From Desulfonatronum lacustre DSM 10312 (lineage in GTDB: Bacteria; Desulfobacterota; Desulfovibrionia; Desulfovibrionales; Desulfonatronaceae), in the NCBI RefSeq assembly GCF_000519265.1, contig NZ_KI912608.1, positions 3,089,321-3,153,320 on the forward strand: a stretch of DNA of 64,000 bases. The letters are read 5' to 3'. This document shows, piece by piece, positions 48,062 to 57,328 of this stretch. Position 1 is the stretch's first letter, and every line of letters begins with the position of its first letter. Both the position numbers and the translations under genes were made by a program. The notes beneath the pieces were generated by a model. It was not told the DNA's origin. It worked only from the letters and a program-made list of their open reading frames with translations, and ran no database searches.

Positions 48062-48817
48062 ATGGACATCCCACGAATATTCACCATCACTGAAAGCGCT
48101 CACCGCATCCATAACCCGTTCACACCCGATAAGTTCGCCACTCTCGGCACGGCGTTGCGTCTGGCACCCGGGGCGCGAGTGCTCGATCTCGGCAGCGGTT
48201 CCGGGGAGATGCTTTGCACCTGGGCACGCGATCACGGCATCTTCGGCACTGGAATCGACATGAGCCGGTTGTTCACCGAGCAGGCGAAACTTCGTGCCGA
48301 AGAACTCGGCGTGGCCCGTCAAGTCACGTTCATTCATGGCGATGCAGCGGGTTACGTCTCCGACGAGAAGGTCGACGTGGCCGCCTGCGTCGGCGCTACC
48401 TGGATCGCCGGAGGAGTCGCCGGGACTATCGAGCTTCTGGAGCGGAGCCTGCGCACCGGGGGGATCATCCTCATCGGCGAGCCCTACTGGCGACAATTGC
48501 CGCCGACGGAAGACATTGCCAAGGGATGTCTTGCTGGCTCCATCTCCGACTTCCTCGTGCTTCCTGAACTCATCTCGTCTTTCGGTGTTGGCGGCCACCT
48601 CGGCTACGACGTTGTTGAGATGGTTCTGGCTGACCAGGACGGCTGGGATAGATACGAAGCGGCCAAATGGCTCACCATGCGCCGATGGCTTGAAGCCCAT
48701 CCCGACGACGAGTCAGCCGAAGAGGTTCGAGCCAAACTGACCACGGAACCCGAGCGCTACACCGCTTACACGCGGGAATACCTGGGCTGGGGTGTTTTCG
48801 CGCTGATGCCGCGGTGA
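48062..48817 (+). CDS. SAM-dependent methyltransferase
   Basis: A 251-residue class I methyltransferase. Motif I is VLDLGSGSGEML (about 39-50), with the acidic residue that binds SAM ribose in GTGIDMS and motif post-I at FIHGDAAGY. The N-terminal MDIPRIFTITESAHRIHNP and the C-terminal half (EPYWRQLPP) are typical of a group of small-molecule methyltransferases; the substrate is not known. AAGGAAG site before the ATG. The C_GCAxxG gene follows on the same strand. Confidence 0.88.
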   Translation: MDIPRIFTITESAHRIHNPFTPDKFATLGTALRLAPGARVLDLGSGSGEMLCTWARDHGIFGTGIDMSRLFTEQAKLRAEELGVARQVTFIHGDAAGYVSDEKVDVAACVGATWIAGGVAGTIELLERSLRTGGIILIGEPYWRQLPPTEDIAKGCLAGSISDFLVLPELISSFGVGGHLGYDVVEMVLADQDGWDRYEAAKWLTMRRWLEAHPDDESAEEVRAKLTTEPERYTAYTREYLGWGVFALMPR

Positions 48818-48939
48818 TTATTGGTGTCTTGGTCGCGGTATCCAACTCTCACTCGACACAAAAGGCAAAGCAAATGCCTGATCGCCATCTCGGGGGTCAG
48901 CGCCGCGACTCGCCATCTTACAACCGCCCAGGAGGTGTC

Positions 48940-49401
48940 GTGGAATCTCAGTTCGTCTTGAACGTTCGCAGTGCCGCCGAGGATTCGTTCGCCTCCGGGC
49001 TGTATTGCGCGGAAAGCGTCGTGCTCGCACTTGCAGAGGCAATGGGCGTCGAGTCCGAGCTTCTTCCCAAGGCAGCTACCGCCTTTTGCAGTGGCATGGG
49101 CAGAATGTGCGGCACGTGCGGTGCGCTTTCCGGCGCGATCATGGGCATCGGCATCGCACTTGGGCGTACTGAATCCAGCGAGTCCGTCCAACCGGCATAC
49201 GCTGGAACTCAGCGCCTCATTCGAGAATTCGAGCAAGAGTTTGGCGCCCGCGACTGCCATGTCCTGCTGGGCTGCGACCTCAACACACCGGAAGGTCAGA
49301 CTGCGTTCAAGGAAAGGAAGCTGGGTATGCAGTGCGCCGAATTCACGGGAAAGGCCGCCGAAATTGCCGCCCGCATCGTCGAAGAAATGGCTAATCCGTA
49401 A
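48940..49401 (+). CDS. C_GCAxxG_C_C family protein
   Basis: A 153-residue cysteine-rich protein starting with GTG at 48940 after AGGAGG. The family signature is present: Cys in GLYCAESV, then FCSGMGRMCGTCGALSGAIMGIG, and a distal pair (CHVLLGCD, MQCAEF). These cysteines are thought to bind a redox cofactor or metal; the function of the family is not settled. It follows the methyltransferase gene, from which it may be co-expressed. Confidence 0.87.
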   Translation: MESQFVLNVRSAAEDSFASGLYCAESVVLALAEAMGVESELLPKAATAFCSGMGRMCGTCGALSGAIMGIGIALGRTESSESVQPAYAGTQRLIREFEQEFGARDCHVLLGCDLNTPEGQTAFKERKLGMQCAEFTGKAAEIAARIVEEMANP

Positions 49402-49499
49402 GGATTGTGACGACCTGCAGGATCGCTTCAATCCATTCCTGTCGTGACGACGACTTGCCTGTATTGCGGAGACATTAGGAATCCGGACCTCCGGCACGA

Positions 49500-49624
49500 T
49501 CAGCGCCATCCTTGACCCTTTCCTTGCTTCGACTCCAGTCCAGGCTGAAGGGGAAAGGGCGCTTTGGATCAGGTTGGATTCGCTGAGGAAAGAAATACTT
49601 GCGAGCTAAGAGCAGACTTGACCC
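49500..49624 (-). mobile_element. 3' tail of a RAYT element (remnant 2)
   Basis: The segment from about 49535 to 49624 matches the tails of the 54587 and 62360 copies: GGGAAAGGGCGCTTTGGATC, GCTGAGGAAAG, and the terminal motif GCTAAGAGCAGACTTGACCC (49605-49624). No transposase sequence is left. The rest of 49402-49756 carries only the ribosome site of the next gene. Confidence 0.7.
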
Positions 49625-49756
49625 CTTCCGACCCCTTCCTGTGGGGCAAAGCCTTGACCCAGTATTTCTGAACATGTCAAAGTGGATCAAAAGGGTTTTC
49701 ACATTCCTCGTCAACCACGGTGACGCAACGCGCATCCCTACCCAGGAGGTCCGTTC

Positions 49757-50242
49757 ATGCTGCGCATGGGTCGATTGGTTTCCCTGCTCCTTCTGCCTCT
49801 TGTCGGAATCATCGTCTACAGTGCGCTCCGGTCGTATTTTTTCAGAGATCCGCCCATCTGGACCTTCGAAATGTCCCTTTTCCTCTTCGGCTGCTTCTTC
49901 ATGCTCGGGGCGGCATACTGCCATGCGGAGAAAAAGCATGTGGCCGTGGACGTCCTCAGCCACTATCTCCCGCCGAAATGGCGCAGAATCCAGGGGATAT
50001 TCTCTGAAGGGGTCGTGCTTTTCGTGGCCCTCGTGCTTTTATACATCAGCATACCCAATGCTTGGCGTTCGACAATGATGCTGGAGCGCTCCACCCACCA
50101 GACACCCTTCAACCCTCAAATCTGGTGGTTCCGATGGGTCATCCCCATTTCCTGCGCCCTGATTTCCTGGCAGGCCTTCAAGGATATGCTCGCGCTGATC
50201 CTGAACAAGGCGGACCGCCGTCAGCCCGATTGCCCCCTGTGA
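49757..50242 (+). CDS. dctQ: TRAP transporter small permease (DctQ)
   Basis: A 161-residue protein with four membrane segments and the DctQ pattern RDPPIWTFEMSLFLFGCFFMLGAAY (conserved Trp-x-x-Glu and Ala-Tyr). AGGAGG lies eight bases before the ATG. First gene of a DctQ-DctM-DctP operon; the next gene starts 20 bases on. Confidence 0.92.
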   Translation: MLRMGRLVSLLLLPLVGIIVYSALRSYFFRDPPIWTFEMSLFLFGCFFMLGAAYCHAEKKHVAVDVLSHYLPPKWRRIQGIFSEGVVLFVALVLLYISIPNAWRSTMMLERSTHQTPFNPQIWWFRWVIPISCALISWQAFKDMLALILNKADRRQPDCPL

Positions 50243-50262
50243 CGTCGAAGAGGTAACCGAGC

Positions 50263-51576
50263 ATGGCACGTGAACTGTACCCCCTGTTGATGTTTCTCTC
50301 CCTCGTCCCCTTACTGGCTTCGGGGGTGCCCATCTCCTTCTCCCTGGCGGCCATCGCCATCGTCTTCTCCTACTTTCTCTGGGGTCCGGGGGCACTGAAC
50401 ATCCTGGTTTCGGCGACCTGGGGCACCATGAACAACTTCGTCATCATCGCCGTGCCCTTGTTCATTTTCATGGCGTATGTCCTCCAGAAGACGAACATCG
50501 TGGAAGATCTCTACGACACCTTTTATAAATGGTCCGGAGGGGTGTGCGGAGGTCTGGCCATCGCGACGATCCTGGTGGGAACGGTACTCGGGGCGGTTTC
50601 CGGCGTGGTGGCCGCCGGCGTCATCGGCCTTGGGCTGATCGGACTCCCGCAGATGCTCAAGCACAAATATAACCGCCGAGTGGCCCTGGGGTCCGTTCTG
50701 GGCGGCGGGACCCTGGGGCAGCTCATTCCGCCCAGCACGAACATGGTTCTCTACGGCGCGGTGACCGGCGTCTCCATCGGCGGACTGTTCGCCGGCGGCA
50801 TTTCCGCCGGGCTTCTCCTGGCCTCGCTATATATCGCCTACATTCTGGTCCGAGGATTCATCGACCCTGCGTTCACGCCGTCCCTGCCGCCTGAGGAGCG
50901 GGCCACATGGAAGGAAAAGATCGTTTCCTCGAAAAACGTCTTCCTCCCCCTGCTGCTGATCATCATTGTTCTCGGCGCCATTCTGAACGGCATGGCCAGT
51001 CCCACGGAAGCGGCCGCTTTCGGAGCGGCCGGCGCACTGCTTATCGGCCTGCTCAACAGGCGCCTGACCTGGGGCATCGTCGCTTCCTCCTGCCGGGAGA
51101 CCTTGAGCGTCACCGCCATGGTCGGATGGATGATGATCGGCGCCAGCGCCTTTGGTTCCGTCTTCGCCGGCCTCGGCGGCAATGCCATGGTGGCCAACCT
51201 CGCCATGAACATGCCCGGCGGGGAGAACATGGTTTTTCTCGTGTCCGCTGTCTTTGTCTTTTTCCTGGGAATGTTTCTCGAACCAGGCGCCGTCATCTTC
51301 CTCGCCGTTCCGATCATCGCCCCCATTCTCGCCAATCTGGGCTTCGACCCGCTTTGGGTCGGTCTGGCCTTCAACGTGCTCCTGCAAAGCGCCTACCTTT
51401 CCCCGCCGTTCGGGTTCAGCCTGTTCTACCTGAAAGGATGCACGCCCGTTGATACCGACATCGTCGAAATCTACAAGGCCAGCATTCCCTTTTTGGTCTT
51501 GCAGGCCGTCTGCATTCTTCTGATTTTTCTTTTTCCGGAAATCGTCATGTGGCTGCCCAGGTACCTGTTCGGCTAG
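50263..51576 (+). CDS. dctM: TRAP transporter large permease (DctM)
   Basis: A 437-residue inner-membrane protein, the normal DctM length, with about 11-12 membrane segments. Signature segments include GGTLGQLIPPSTNMVLYGAVTGVSIGGLFAGG and the C-terminal PPFGFSLFYLKG. Forms the cation-driven channel with DctQ and receives ligand from the DctP protein encoded next. Confidence 0.95.
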   Translation: MARELYPLLMFLSLVPLLASGVPISFSLAAIAIVFSYFLWGPGALNILVSATWGTMNNFVIIAVPLFIFMAYVLQKTNIVEDLYDTFYKWSGGVCGGLAIATILVGTVLGAVSGVVAAGVIGLGLIGLPQMLKHKYNRRVALGSVLGGGTLGQLIPPSTNMVLYGAVTGVSIGGLFAGGISAGLLLASLYIAYILVRGFIDPAFTPSLPPEERATWKEKIVSSKNVFLPLLLIIIVLGAILNGMASPTEAAAFGAAGALLIGLLNRRLTWGIVASSCRETLSVTAMVGWMMIGASAFGSVFAGLGGNAMVANLAMNMPGGENMVFLVSAVFVFFLGMFLEPGAVIFLAVPIIAPILANLGFDPLWVGLAFNVLLQSAYLSPPFGFSLFYLKGCTPVDTDIVEIYKASIPFLVLQAVCILLIFLFPEIVMWLPRYLFG

Positions 51577-51754
51577 CAGGATGACCACGAGCACGGCCCC
51601 AGCGGGGAGATATCGACACATCACCGAAAGGAGGGTTTCAAGAAACGACAGGATGGAAACAGCATGCAACTGGAGGCCCAGAGGCTGAGTGACATTCCGG
51701 CTTGATCAGCCGGGGCACATCATCAATTCGCGTGACAAAGAAGGGAGTGTACCC

Positions 51755-52801
51755 ATGAAAAAGTATTTTGCGATTTTTCTGACGGTCGTTTTTCTGGTAA
51801 TCTGGTCCCATGCGGCCTTCGCGCAACAGGTGAGGTGGAGGCTGGTGACCCATGCCATGCCTGGAACGGAGCAGCAGCGCATTGCCGAGGTCTTCAGCGA
51901 GACGGTGAAGACCCTGTCGAATGGTGAGTTCACCATTGACACATACCCTGCGGGTGTCTTGTTTCCCGTCTTTGAAACCTTCGACAACCTGGCCAACGGC
52001 GTGGTGAACGCGGCCATGGTCTACAGCGCCTATTGGACCGGCAAGGACCCGCTCTTCAACTTCACGACCCAGCCGGGCTCCCCTTTGAGCACCTATGCCG
52101 AGGGCGCCTACCTGGTGGAAAAACTCGAGCCATGGTTTGAAAAGCTCTATGCCAAGCACAGGATCACCTACCTGGGGCACGCCATGGTCAGCCCGATCTA
52201 CGAGCAACTCATGTCCGTGGTGCCCATCGACTCCATCGACAAGCTGCAGGGGCTGCGCATCCGGGCCTCGGGCATTGGCGGCCAATATTACAGGGCTCTC
52301 GGCGCAACCCCGGTTTCACTGTCCGCTCCCGAGATTTACACGGCCCTGCAGACCCGAAGCATCGAAGCCGCGGAATGGACGTTCTGGGACGAGAACATGC
52401 GCATGGGATTCCACGAAGTGGTCTCCTACGTGAAAGATCCCGCCTTCCAGAACGGGACCTGTGAATACTTTCCGCTGGTCGTCAACCCGGCCAGTTGGAA
52501 CGCCCTTTCTCCGGAACATCAAGAGGTCGTCCTGGCAGCCCGGGACCGCATCCGCTATCTCTCGGCCATGGTCTACAACCATGAGATCATCTCCCGCGAG
52601 AAATGGAAAGCCCTGCCCAACATCACCGTGGTCCGATGGACTCCTGAAGAGGAAGCCCAGGCCCGTAGCGTGGGACACAAACTGGTCTACGAAGAAGCCC
52701 AGAAAAGTGCCGAGGGGAAGGAGTTTTTGGAAATCTACCGTAACGTCCTCTGGGAACTGGGATACAAGGACGAGGCGAAGGAACTGGGCTACCAGGAATA
52801 A
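51755..52801 (+). CDS. dctP: TRAP solute-binding protein (DctP family)
   Basis: A 348-residue periplasmic protein. The start at 51755 (MKKYFAIFL) begins a signal peptide ending near residue 24 (AAFAQQ). The ligand-binding Arg lies in DKLQGLRIRASG, and the conserved ATPVSLSAPEIYTALQTRSIEAAEW helix follows. This segment is closest in style to binding proteins for 2-oxo acids and other monocarboxylates, but that is inference. Third gene of the operon after dctQ and dctM. Confidence 0.92.
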   Translation: MKKYFAIFLTVVFLVIWSHAAFAQQVRWRLVTHAMPGTEQQRIAEVFSETVKTLSNGEFTIDTYPAGVLFPVFETFDNLANGVVNAAMVYSAYWTGKDPLFNFTTQPGSPLSTYAEGAYLVEKLEPWFEKLYAKHRITYLGHAMVSPIYEQLMSVVPIDSIDKLQGLRIRASGIGGQYYRALGATPVSLSAPEIYTALQTRSIEAAEWTFWDENMRMGFHEVVSYVKDPAFQNGTCEYFPLVVNPASWNALSPEHQEVVLAARDRIRYLSAMVYNHEIISREKWKALPNITVVRWTPEEEAQARSVGHKLVYEEAQKSAEGKEFLEIYRNVLWELGYKDEAKELGYQE

Positions 52802-52835
52802 CACCGGCGCATGATCCGTCTCAAGGACCGGACCG

Positions 52836-52861
52836 AAGGGTCGTCCTGGGGGACGACCCTT
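52836..52861 (+). terminator. Probable terminator of the dctQMP operon
   Basis: Perfect 11-bp stem (52836-52846 with 52851-52861), 4-base loop, but only a short T tail. Thirty-four bases past the dctP stop. Confidence 0.5.
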
Positions 52862-52992
52862 TCCGGGGACTTCCAAACCCGAACGGGAGCGCTCAAAATT
52901 CTCGAAAAACGCCCGTTTTTCGTCGCGGCTCCGGGGTTTTGCCGGTTTTTCTCGGTTTTTCTTTGAACACGTGCCAACCTGGAGATCTCGGC

Positions 52993-53649
52993 ATGTTTCG
53001 CTGTGGCATCGATCACATCGCGGTGACGGCCCCGTCTCTGGAGAGCGGGGCCAGGTATGTTCTGGAAACGCTCGGCGTGGAGCCGCGAGCGGGCGGTGAG
53101 CACCCGCGGATGGGCACGCACAACCTGCTGCTGCGCCTCGGCGAGGCCCTCTACCTGGAGGTCATCGCCCCTGATCCGCGCGCTCCCAAACCTAAACGTC
53201 CGCGCTGGTTCGGTCTGGACGACCTTCGGCCCGACGCATCGCCGAAGCTTTCGACCTGGGTAGCCCGCACCACGGATATTCGCGCGACGACCGTCGCCTG
53301 CACCGAGGATCTCGGGACCATCGAACCCATGAGTCGCGGTCGGCTTCAGTGGCTGATCACCATACCGACCACCGGTCGGACTCCCCTCGACGGCGTCGCC
53401 CCGGCGCTCATCGAGTGGCCCGTCAGCGTCCATCCCGCGACCAGCCTGACCGACTTCGGTCTTTCCCTGGTTGAACTGAGGCTGATCCACCCCGACCCGG
53501 CCCGAATCAACCGGCTGCTGGAGTCCATGAACTTCGAAGGCCCGCTGACGGTCTCCACGCCCTCGGACGATGAAACCGCGCACCTGCTCGCCGTCGTGGA
53601 CACGCCGCAAGGACGCCGTCTACTGTCCACTCCAGGCCCAAGACTCTGA
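52993..53649 (+). CDS. VOC-fold (glyoxalase-like) protein
   Basis: A 218-residue protein; the start at 52993 (MFRCGIDHIAV) follows GGAG. The conserved GIDHIAVTAPSLESGARYV at the N-terminus and GTHNLLLRLGEALYLEVIAPD are typical of the glyoxalase-like VOC superfamily. The His of IDHI and Glu of YLEV could be metal ligands. Substrate unknown. Confidence 0.82.
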   Translation: MFRCGIDHIAVTAPSLESGARYVLETLGVEPRAGGEHPRMGTHNLLLRLGEALYLEVIAPDPRAPKPKRPRWFGLDDLRPDASPKLSTWVARTTDIRATTVACTEDLGTIEPMSRGRLQWLITIPTTGRTPLDGVAPALIEWPVSVHPATSLTDFGLSLVELRLIHPDPARINRLLESMNFEGPLTVSTPSDDETAHLLAVVDTPQGRRLLSTPGPRL

Positions 53650-53780
53650 AAGAGTTCGACAACCCCGTTTTGTTTTTCACCAGCCCGTCGGACGTCGACC
53701 GGCCGGAGATTCCTTTCATATTCCACCTTTGCCTATAAAATCTCCGCTCAACCCGCAACTCCAAGGAGGGCATCGTCGCC

Positions 53781-54563
53781 ATGAAGTCGCTCGCTTGCAC
53801 GCCGTTGCTGTTTTTGGCTCTGACGCTTTCGGCATGGGCCGAACCAATCACCAAGACCGTGCCCTATGCCATCGGCGATACGCAATTCGAGGGAACGATA
53901 GTCTACCAAGGCGACTCGTCCCAAAACAAGCCAGGGGTTCTGATGGTTCCCAACTGGATGGGCCCCACCGCGCAATCCGTGGAAAAGGCGGCTCGTGTTG
54001 CCGGTGATGGGTACGTCGTGTTCATGATCGACATGTACGGCAAGGAGATCAGGCCGACGAACCGCGCCGAAGCCGCGGCGGCCGCCGGCTCGCTTCGGGC
54101 GGACAGACGGCTGATGCGCGAACGGGTCAATGCCGCGCTGGAGGTGTTCAAGGAACAAGCCGGCGACGTTCCGCTGGATCCTTCCCGGATCGCGGCCATC
54201 GGTTTCTGCTTCGGAGGAGGGGTCGTGCTGGAACTGGCCCGCGGCGGCACGGAACTGCCCGGCGTGGTATCTTTTCACGGCAACCTGGACACGCCGGACC
54301 CGGCCGACGCGAGACGGATCAAGGCCAAAATTCTGGTGCTCCACGGCGCGAACGATCCGGCTGTGCCGGACGAACAAGTTCAGACCTTTATCCTGGAAAT
54401 GCGTGACGCCGGGGTGGATTGGCAACTCATCCACTATGGCGGAGCCGTGCACTCCTTCACGGACCCGCACGCGGACACTCCCGGCAGGAACGAATACCAC
54501 CCGCTGGTTGCCCAACGGGCTTTCATCGCCATGGAGGCGTTTTTCAGGGAAATATTCGAATAG
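53781..54563 (+). CDS. Exported dienelactone-hydrolase-family protein
   Basis: A 260-residue alpha/beta hydrolase with a signal peptide (about 1-18, ending SAWAE), so it acts in the periplasm. The catalytic triad is seen as Cys in GFCFGGGVVLEL, Asp in LHGANDPAVPDEQV and His in GGAVHSFTDP. AAGGAGG before the ATG. True dienelactone hydrolases are cytoplasmic, so an ester or lactone of another kind is likely. Confidence 0.87.
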   Translation: MKSLACTPLLFLALTLSAWAEPITKTVPYAIGDTQFEGTIVYQGDSSQNKPGVLMVPNWMGPTAQSVEKAARVAGDGYVVFMIDMYGKEIRPTNRAEAAAAAGSLRADRRLMRERVNAALEVFKEQAGDVPLDPSRIAAIGFCFGGGVVLELARGGTELPGVVSFHGNLDTPDPADARRIKAKILVLHGANDPAVPDEQVQTFILEMRDAGVDWQLIHYGGAVHSFTDPHADTPGRNEYHPLVAQRAFIAMEAFFREIFE

Positions 54564-54586
54564 CCCCGGGGGTCTGGTGGGGGTTG

Positions 54587-55042
54587 GGGGCAAGTCTGCT
54601 CTTGGCTTTGACCCGGTGCATGCGTCACCTTGGGGGCGTCTACACGCAACGCTTCAACCGGCGGCACGGGCATGACGGGCCGCTTTTCCGCGGCCGGTAC
54701 AAAGCGGTTCTGATCGAGGAAGAGGAATATCTACTCGGTCTGGTTCGCTATGTTCATTACAATCCCCTGAAAGCCGGTGTTGTTGAGGATAACCGAAGAC
54801 GACCTTCTCGCCTCCAGGCGAGGAACAACCAATGAACCCCGAAGCGTCGCAATCCAGCTCTTCAGATCGCTTCGGGGCGATACGCTTGCCTGCATCGCGC
54901 AGACTTTTGGAATACGGGCCTACAGCACGGTCAGCAGTATTCTGCTTCGGCTCCATCCAGGGTGAAGGGGGAAAGGGCGCTTCGGATCAGGTTGGATTCG
55001 CTGAGGAAAAAAATACTTGCGAGCCAAGAGCAGACTTGACCC
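54587..55042 (+). mobile_element. RAYT (Y1 transposase) element, internally deleted (remnant 3)
   Basis: A 456-bp relic bounded by GCAAGTCTGCTCTTGGC (54590-54606) and GCCAAGAGCAGACTTGACCC (55023-55042), an inverted terminal pair. Inside, RCMRHLGGVYTQRFNRR to RYVHYNPLKAGVVED is the middle and end of a REP-associated tyrosine transposase, and IAQTFGIRAYSTVSSILLRL is its C-terminal HTH in another frame. The N-terminal HUH half is missing. Not functional. Confidence 0.82.
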
Positions 55043-55082
55043 CCTCCCCACGAACAACCCGTGCGATGGACAGCCGACGGTT

Positions 55083-57170
55083 TCAATTCCCGATTTCCAG
55101 CGTATGGGCGTAGTCTCTGCGTTGGGCCGCTTCCTCCGGGGGCAAGGGCTTGTCGAAGAGGTAGCCCTGGCCGTATTCGCAGCCCAGTTCACGCAGCAGG
55201 AGCAGTTGAGCGCGGGTTTCCACGCCTTCGGCCACGACGTTCATGCCCAGGCTGCGGGCCAGGTCGATGATGGTCCTGACGATGGCCCTTTTTTCCGCGT
55301 CATTTTCCATGCCCATGACAAAGGACTTGTCCACCTTCAGGCTGTCCGCCGGGATGCGCTGCAAGTAGCGCAGGGACGAGTAGCCCGTGCCGAAGTCGTC
55401 GATTTGCAGCTTCACGCCCAACGCCTTGAGCTGGGCCAAAACGTCCATGGAAAGCTGCACGTCGTGCATCAGTCCGCTCTCCGTGATCTCCAGTTTGATC
55501 AGGCCCGGATCGAGGCCGAGATTCGTGATGGTCACGTCCAGGCGCCTGGCCAGGTCGGCCTCGTGCAGTTGCTGCACCGAAACGTTGAAGCTCATGAACG
55601 GCGGGGCTTCTGGGCGGGCGTCGTTCCATTCGCGAGCCTGCCGGCACGCTTTCTCCGTGACCTGCCGACCCAGGCGGGTTATCAGCCCGCTCTCTTCGGC
55701 CAGGGGGATGAAGGTGTTCGGCATGACCAGCCCGCGTTCGGGATGCTGCCAGCGGGCCAGGGCCTCGTAACCGGCCAGGACCAGCGTGTCTAGACGCACG
55801 ATGGGTTGGAAGGCCAGAAAAAAGCAGTCACGGGCCAGGGAGCGATGCATGTCCCCGACCAGCACGAACCGTTCCGAGGCCTTGTCGTGCATGGATTTGT
55901 CGAAGAGACGAAAGCTGCCCTTGCCTTTGTATTTTGCCGCATACATGGCCGTGTCCGCTTCGCGCAGCAGGTCCAGCCCGGCGGTTTCCGCGCCCCGGCC
56001 CAGGGCGATGCCGATGGAAGCCGAGATATGCACTTCGTAGTCGCCGTGGCGGAAGGGTTCGGCCAGGGCCTCCTGAACGGCGCGGGCCCCGTCGCCGGCT
56101 TGCTCGGCGTCGTCGACACGGAGCAGCAGAGCGAATTCATCCCCGCCCAGGCGGGCCGCCATGGCGGCAGGGAGCTCGAGCGCGTTCAGTCGCTGGGCAA
56201 AGGCTTGCAAAAGCCAATCGCCGAAGGCGTGGCCCATGGAGTCGTTGACGATCTTGAAGTCGTCAAGATCGATGAAGAGCAGGGCCACGTATGTCTGCCG
56301 CGTTCCGGATTGATGCAGGGCCTCGTCCAGGCCGTCCAGCAGCAGCGCGCGATTGCCGAGTCCGGTGAGCACGTCGTGATAGGCTTGGTATTCGAGGCGC
56401 TCGCGCTGTTTTTTGCTCTCGGTGATGTCTCTGAGCACGGACAGCAGGCGAATGGCTCCCGTTCCCGGATCCGCGGCCACATCGCTGGTCTGGGCGATCC
56501 AGCGAATCCGGTCGTTGGAAAGACGGATGCGGTATTCCGTGCTGGCGCAGGCAAGCATTTTGAGGCAGGACGCGTTGAGTTCGCGGACTCTTGTTTCGTC
56601 GTCCGGATGCAGGCGGCTGTAAAGGAGGTCCAGGTCCTCCAAATCGGCGTCCGGGGGCAGTTCCAGCAAGGTGCGCGCATTCCGGGACCAGCGGACCCTG
56701 GTCCGGCCTTCGGAGGATTTGAGCACTTCGAAACTGCAGACGTCCCCGGCCTGCTGGGAAAGCGAAAGCAGCCGCTCGGACTGGGCGCGTTCCCGCAGGG
56801 CCTTTTGAATCACGGAAGCTAGTTCGTCCGTGGCGACCGGCTTGAGCAGAAAGCGGTAGATGCGGCCGTCGTTGATGGCCTGCATGGCCGCCTCCAGGTC
56901 CGCGTGTCCGGTGAGCATGATGCGGATGATTTCCGGGTGGCGGTTTTTCACTTCGGTCAGAAGCGTGCTGCCGCTCATGCCGGGCATTCGCTCGTCGCTG
57001 ACGACGACATCGATGTGTTCCCGGGCAAGAGTCCGCAGGGCCTGTTCTCCGGATTCCGCGGTGAGGGTGGTCAGGGGCTCGTCCATCAGGGCGCGTTGCA
57101 GAGACCGCAGCACGTGCACTTCGTCGTCCACGAAAAGGACCACCGGGTTGCCGTTGCTTTCCTGATTCAT
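55083..57170 (-). CDS. REC-PAS-GGDEF-EAL response regulator
   Basis: A 695-residue cytoplasmic protein for cyclic-di-GMP turnover. Receiver with Asp59 (VVVSDERMPGMSG) at 8-125, PAS (about 140-255), GGDEF domain (262-425) with intact GGDEF at 342-346, and EAL domain (440-690) with EALARW at 469-474. In the EAL part DFGTGYSSLRYL is present, so phosphodiesterase activity is likely; the intact GGDEF may also be active. Downstream of the HDOD regulator and the multi-PAS kinase on the same strand, it is a probable target of that kinase. Confidence 0.93.
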   Translation of the reverse strand: MNQESNGNPVVLFVDDEVHVLRSLQRALMDEPLTTLTAESGEQALRTLAREHIDVVVSDERMPGMSGSTLLTEVKNRHPEIIRIMLTGHADLEAAMQAINDGRIYRFLLKPVATDELASVIQKALRERAQSERLLSLSQQAGDVCSFEVLKSSEGRTRVRWSRNARTLLELPPDADLEDLDLLYSRLHPDDETRVRELNASCLKMLACASTEYRIRLSNDRIRWIAQTSDVAADPGTGAIRLLSVLRDITESKKQRERLEYQAYHDVLTGLGNRALLLDGLDEALHQSGTRQTYVALLFIDLDDFKIVNDSMGHAFGDWLLQAFAQRLNALELPAAMAARLGGDEFALLLRVDDAEQAGDGARAVQEALAEPFRHGDYEVHISASIGIALGRGAETAGLDLLREADTAMYAAKYKGKGSFRLFDKSMHDKASERFVLVGDMHRSLARDCFFLAFQPIVRLDTLVLAGYEALARWQHPERGLVMPNTFIPLAEESGLITRLGRQVTEKACRQAREWNDARPEAPPFMSFNVSVQQLHEADLARRLDVTITNLGLDPGLIKLEITESGLMHDVQLSMDVLAQLKALGVKLQIDDFGTGYSSLRYLQRIPADSLKVDKSFVMGMENDAEKRAIVRTIIDLARSLGMNVVAEGVETRAQLLLLRELGCEYGQGYLFDKPLPPEEAAQRRDYAHTLEIGN

Positions 57171-57195
57171 ATGATGTTTCCTTGTTCCGTTGTCA

Positions 57196-57290
57196 GAATC
57201 GCAATCGAAATCGGTATCGCAATAGTTTCATGATCTATTTGTTTTTTCGATTTCGATTTCGATTTCGAGCCCGAGCGTGCACGGGCTATT
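57196..57290. repeat. Period-6 GAAATC / GATTTC inverted arrays
   Basis: AATCGCAATCGAAATCGGTA at 57197-57216 faces TTTCGATTTCGATTTCGATT at 57246-57265. The arms are inverted and separated by about 30 bases. Followed by a small hairpin (GCCCG ... CGGGC). It lies between the HDOD regulator and the GGDEF-EAL gene. Confidence 0.75.
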
Positions 57291-57328
57291 CGTCTTAAAT
57301 TGAACGTAAATTAATACTATTCCCGCCG

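Noticed and set aside
47634..48263. Plus-strand open frame before and across the methyltransferase start
   Set aside because: It overlaps the methyltransferase in another frame and has no recognisable domain; only a short stretch looks protein-like.
57196..57281. Hexamer array as a CRISPR or origin (iteron) array
   Set aside because: No unique spacers; no replication gene nearby; the same arrays are scattered at several loci.
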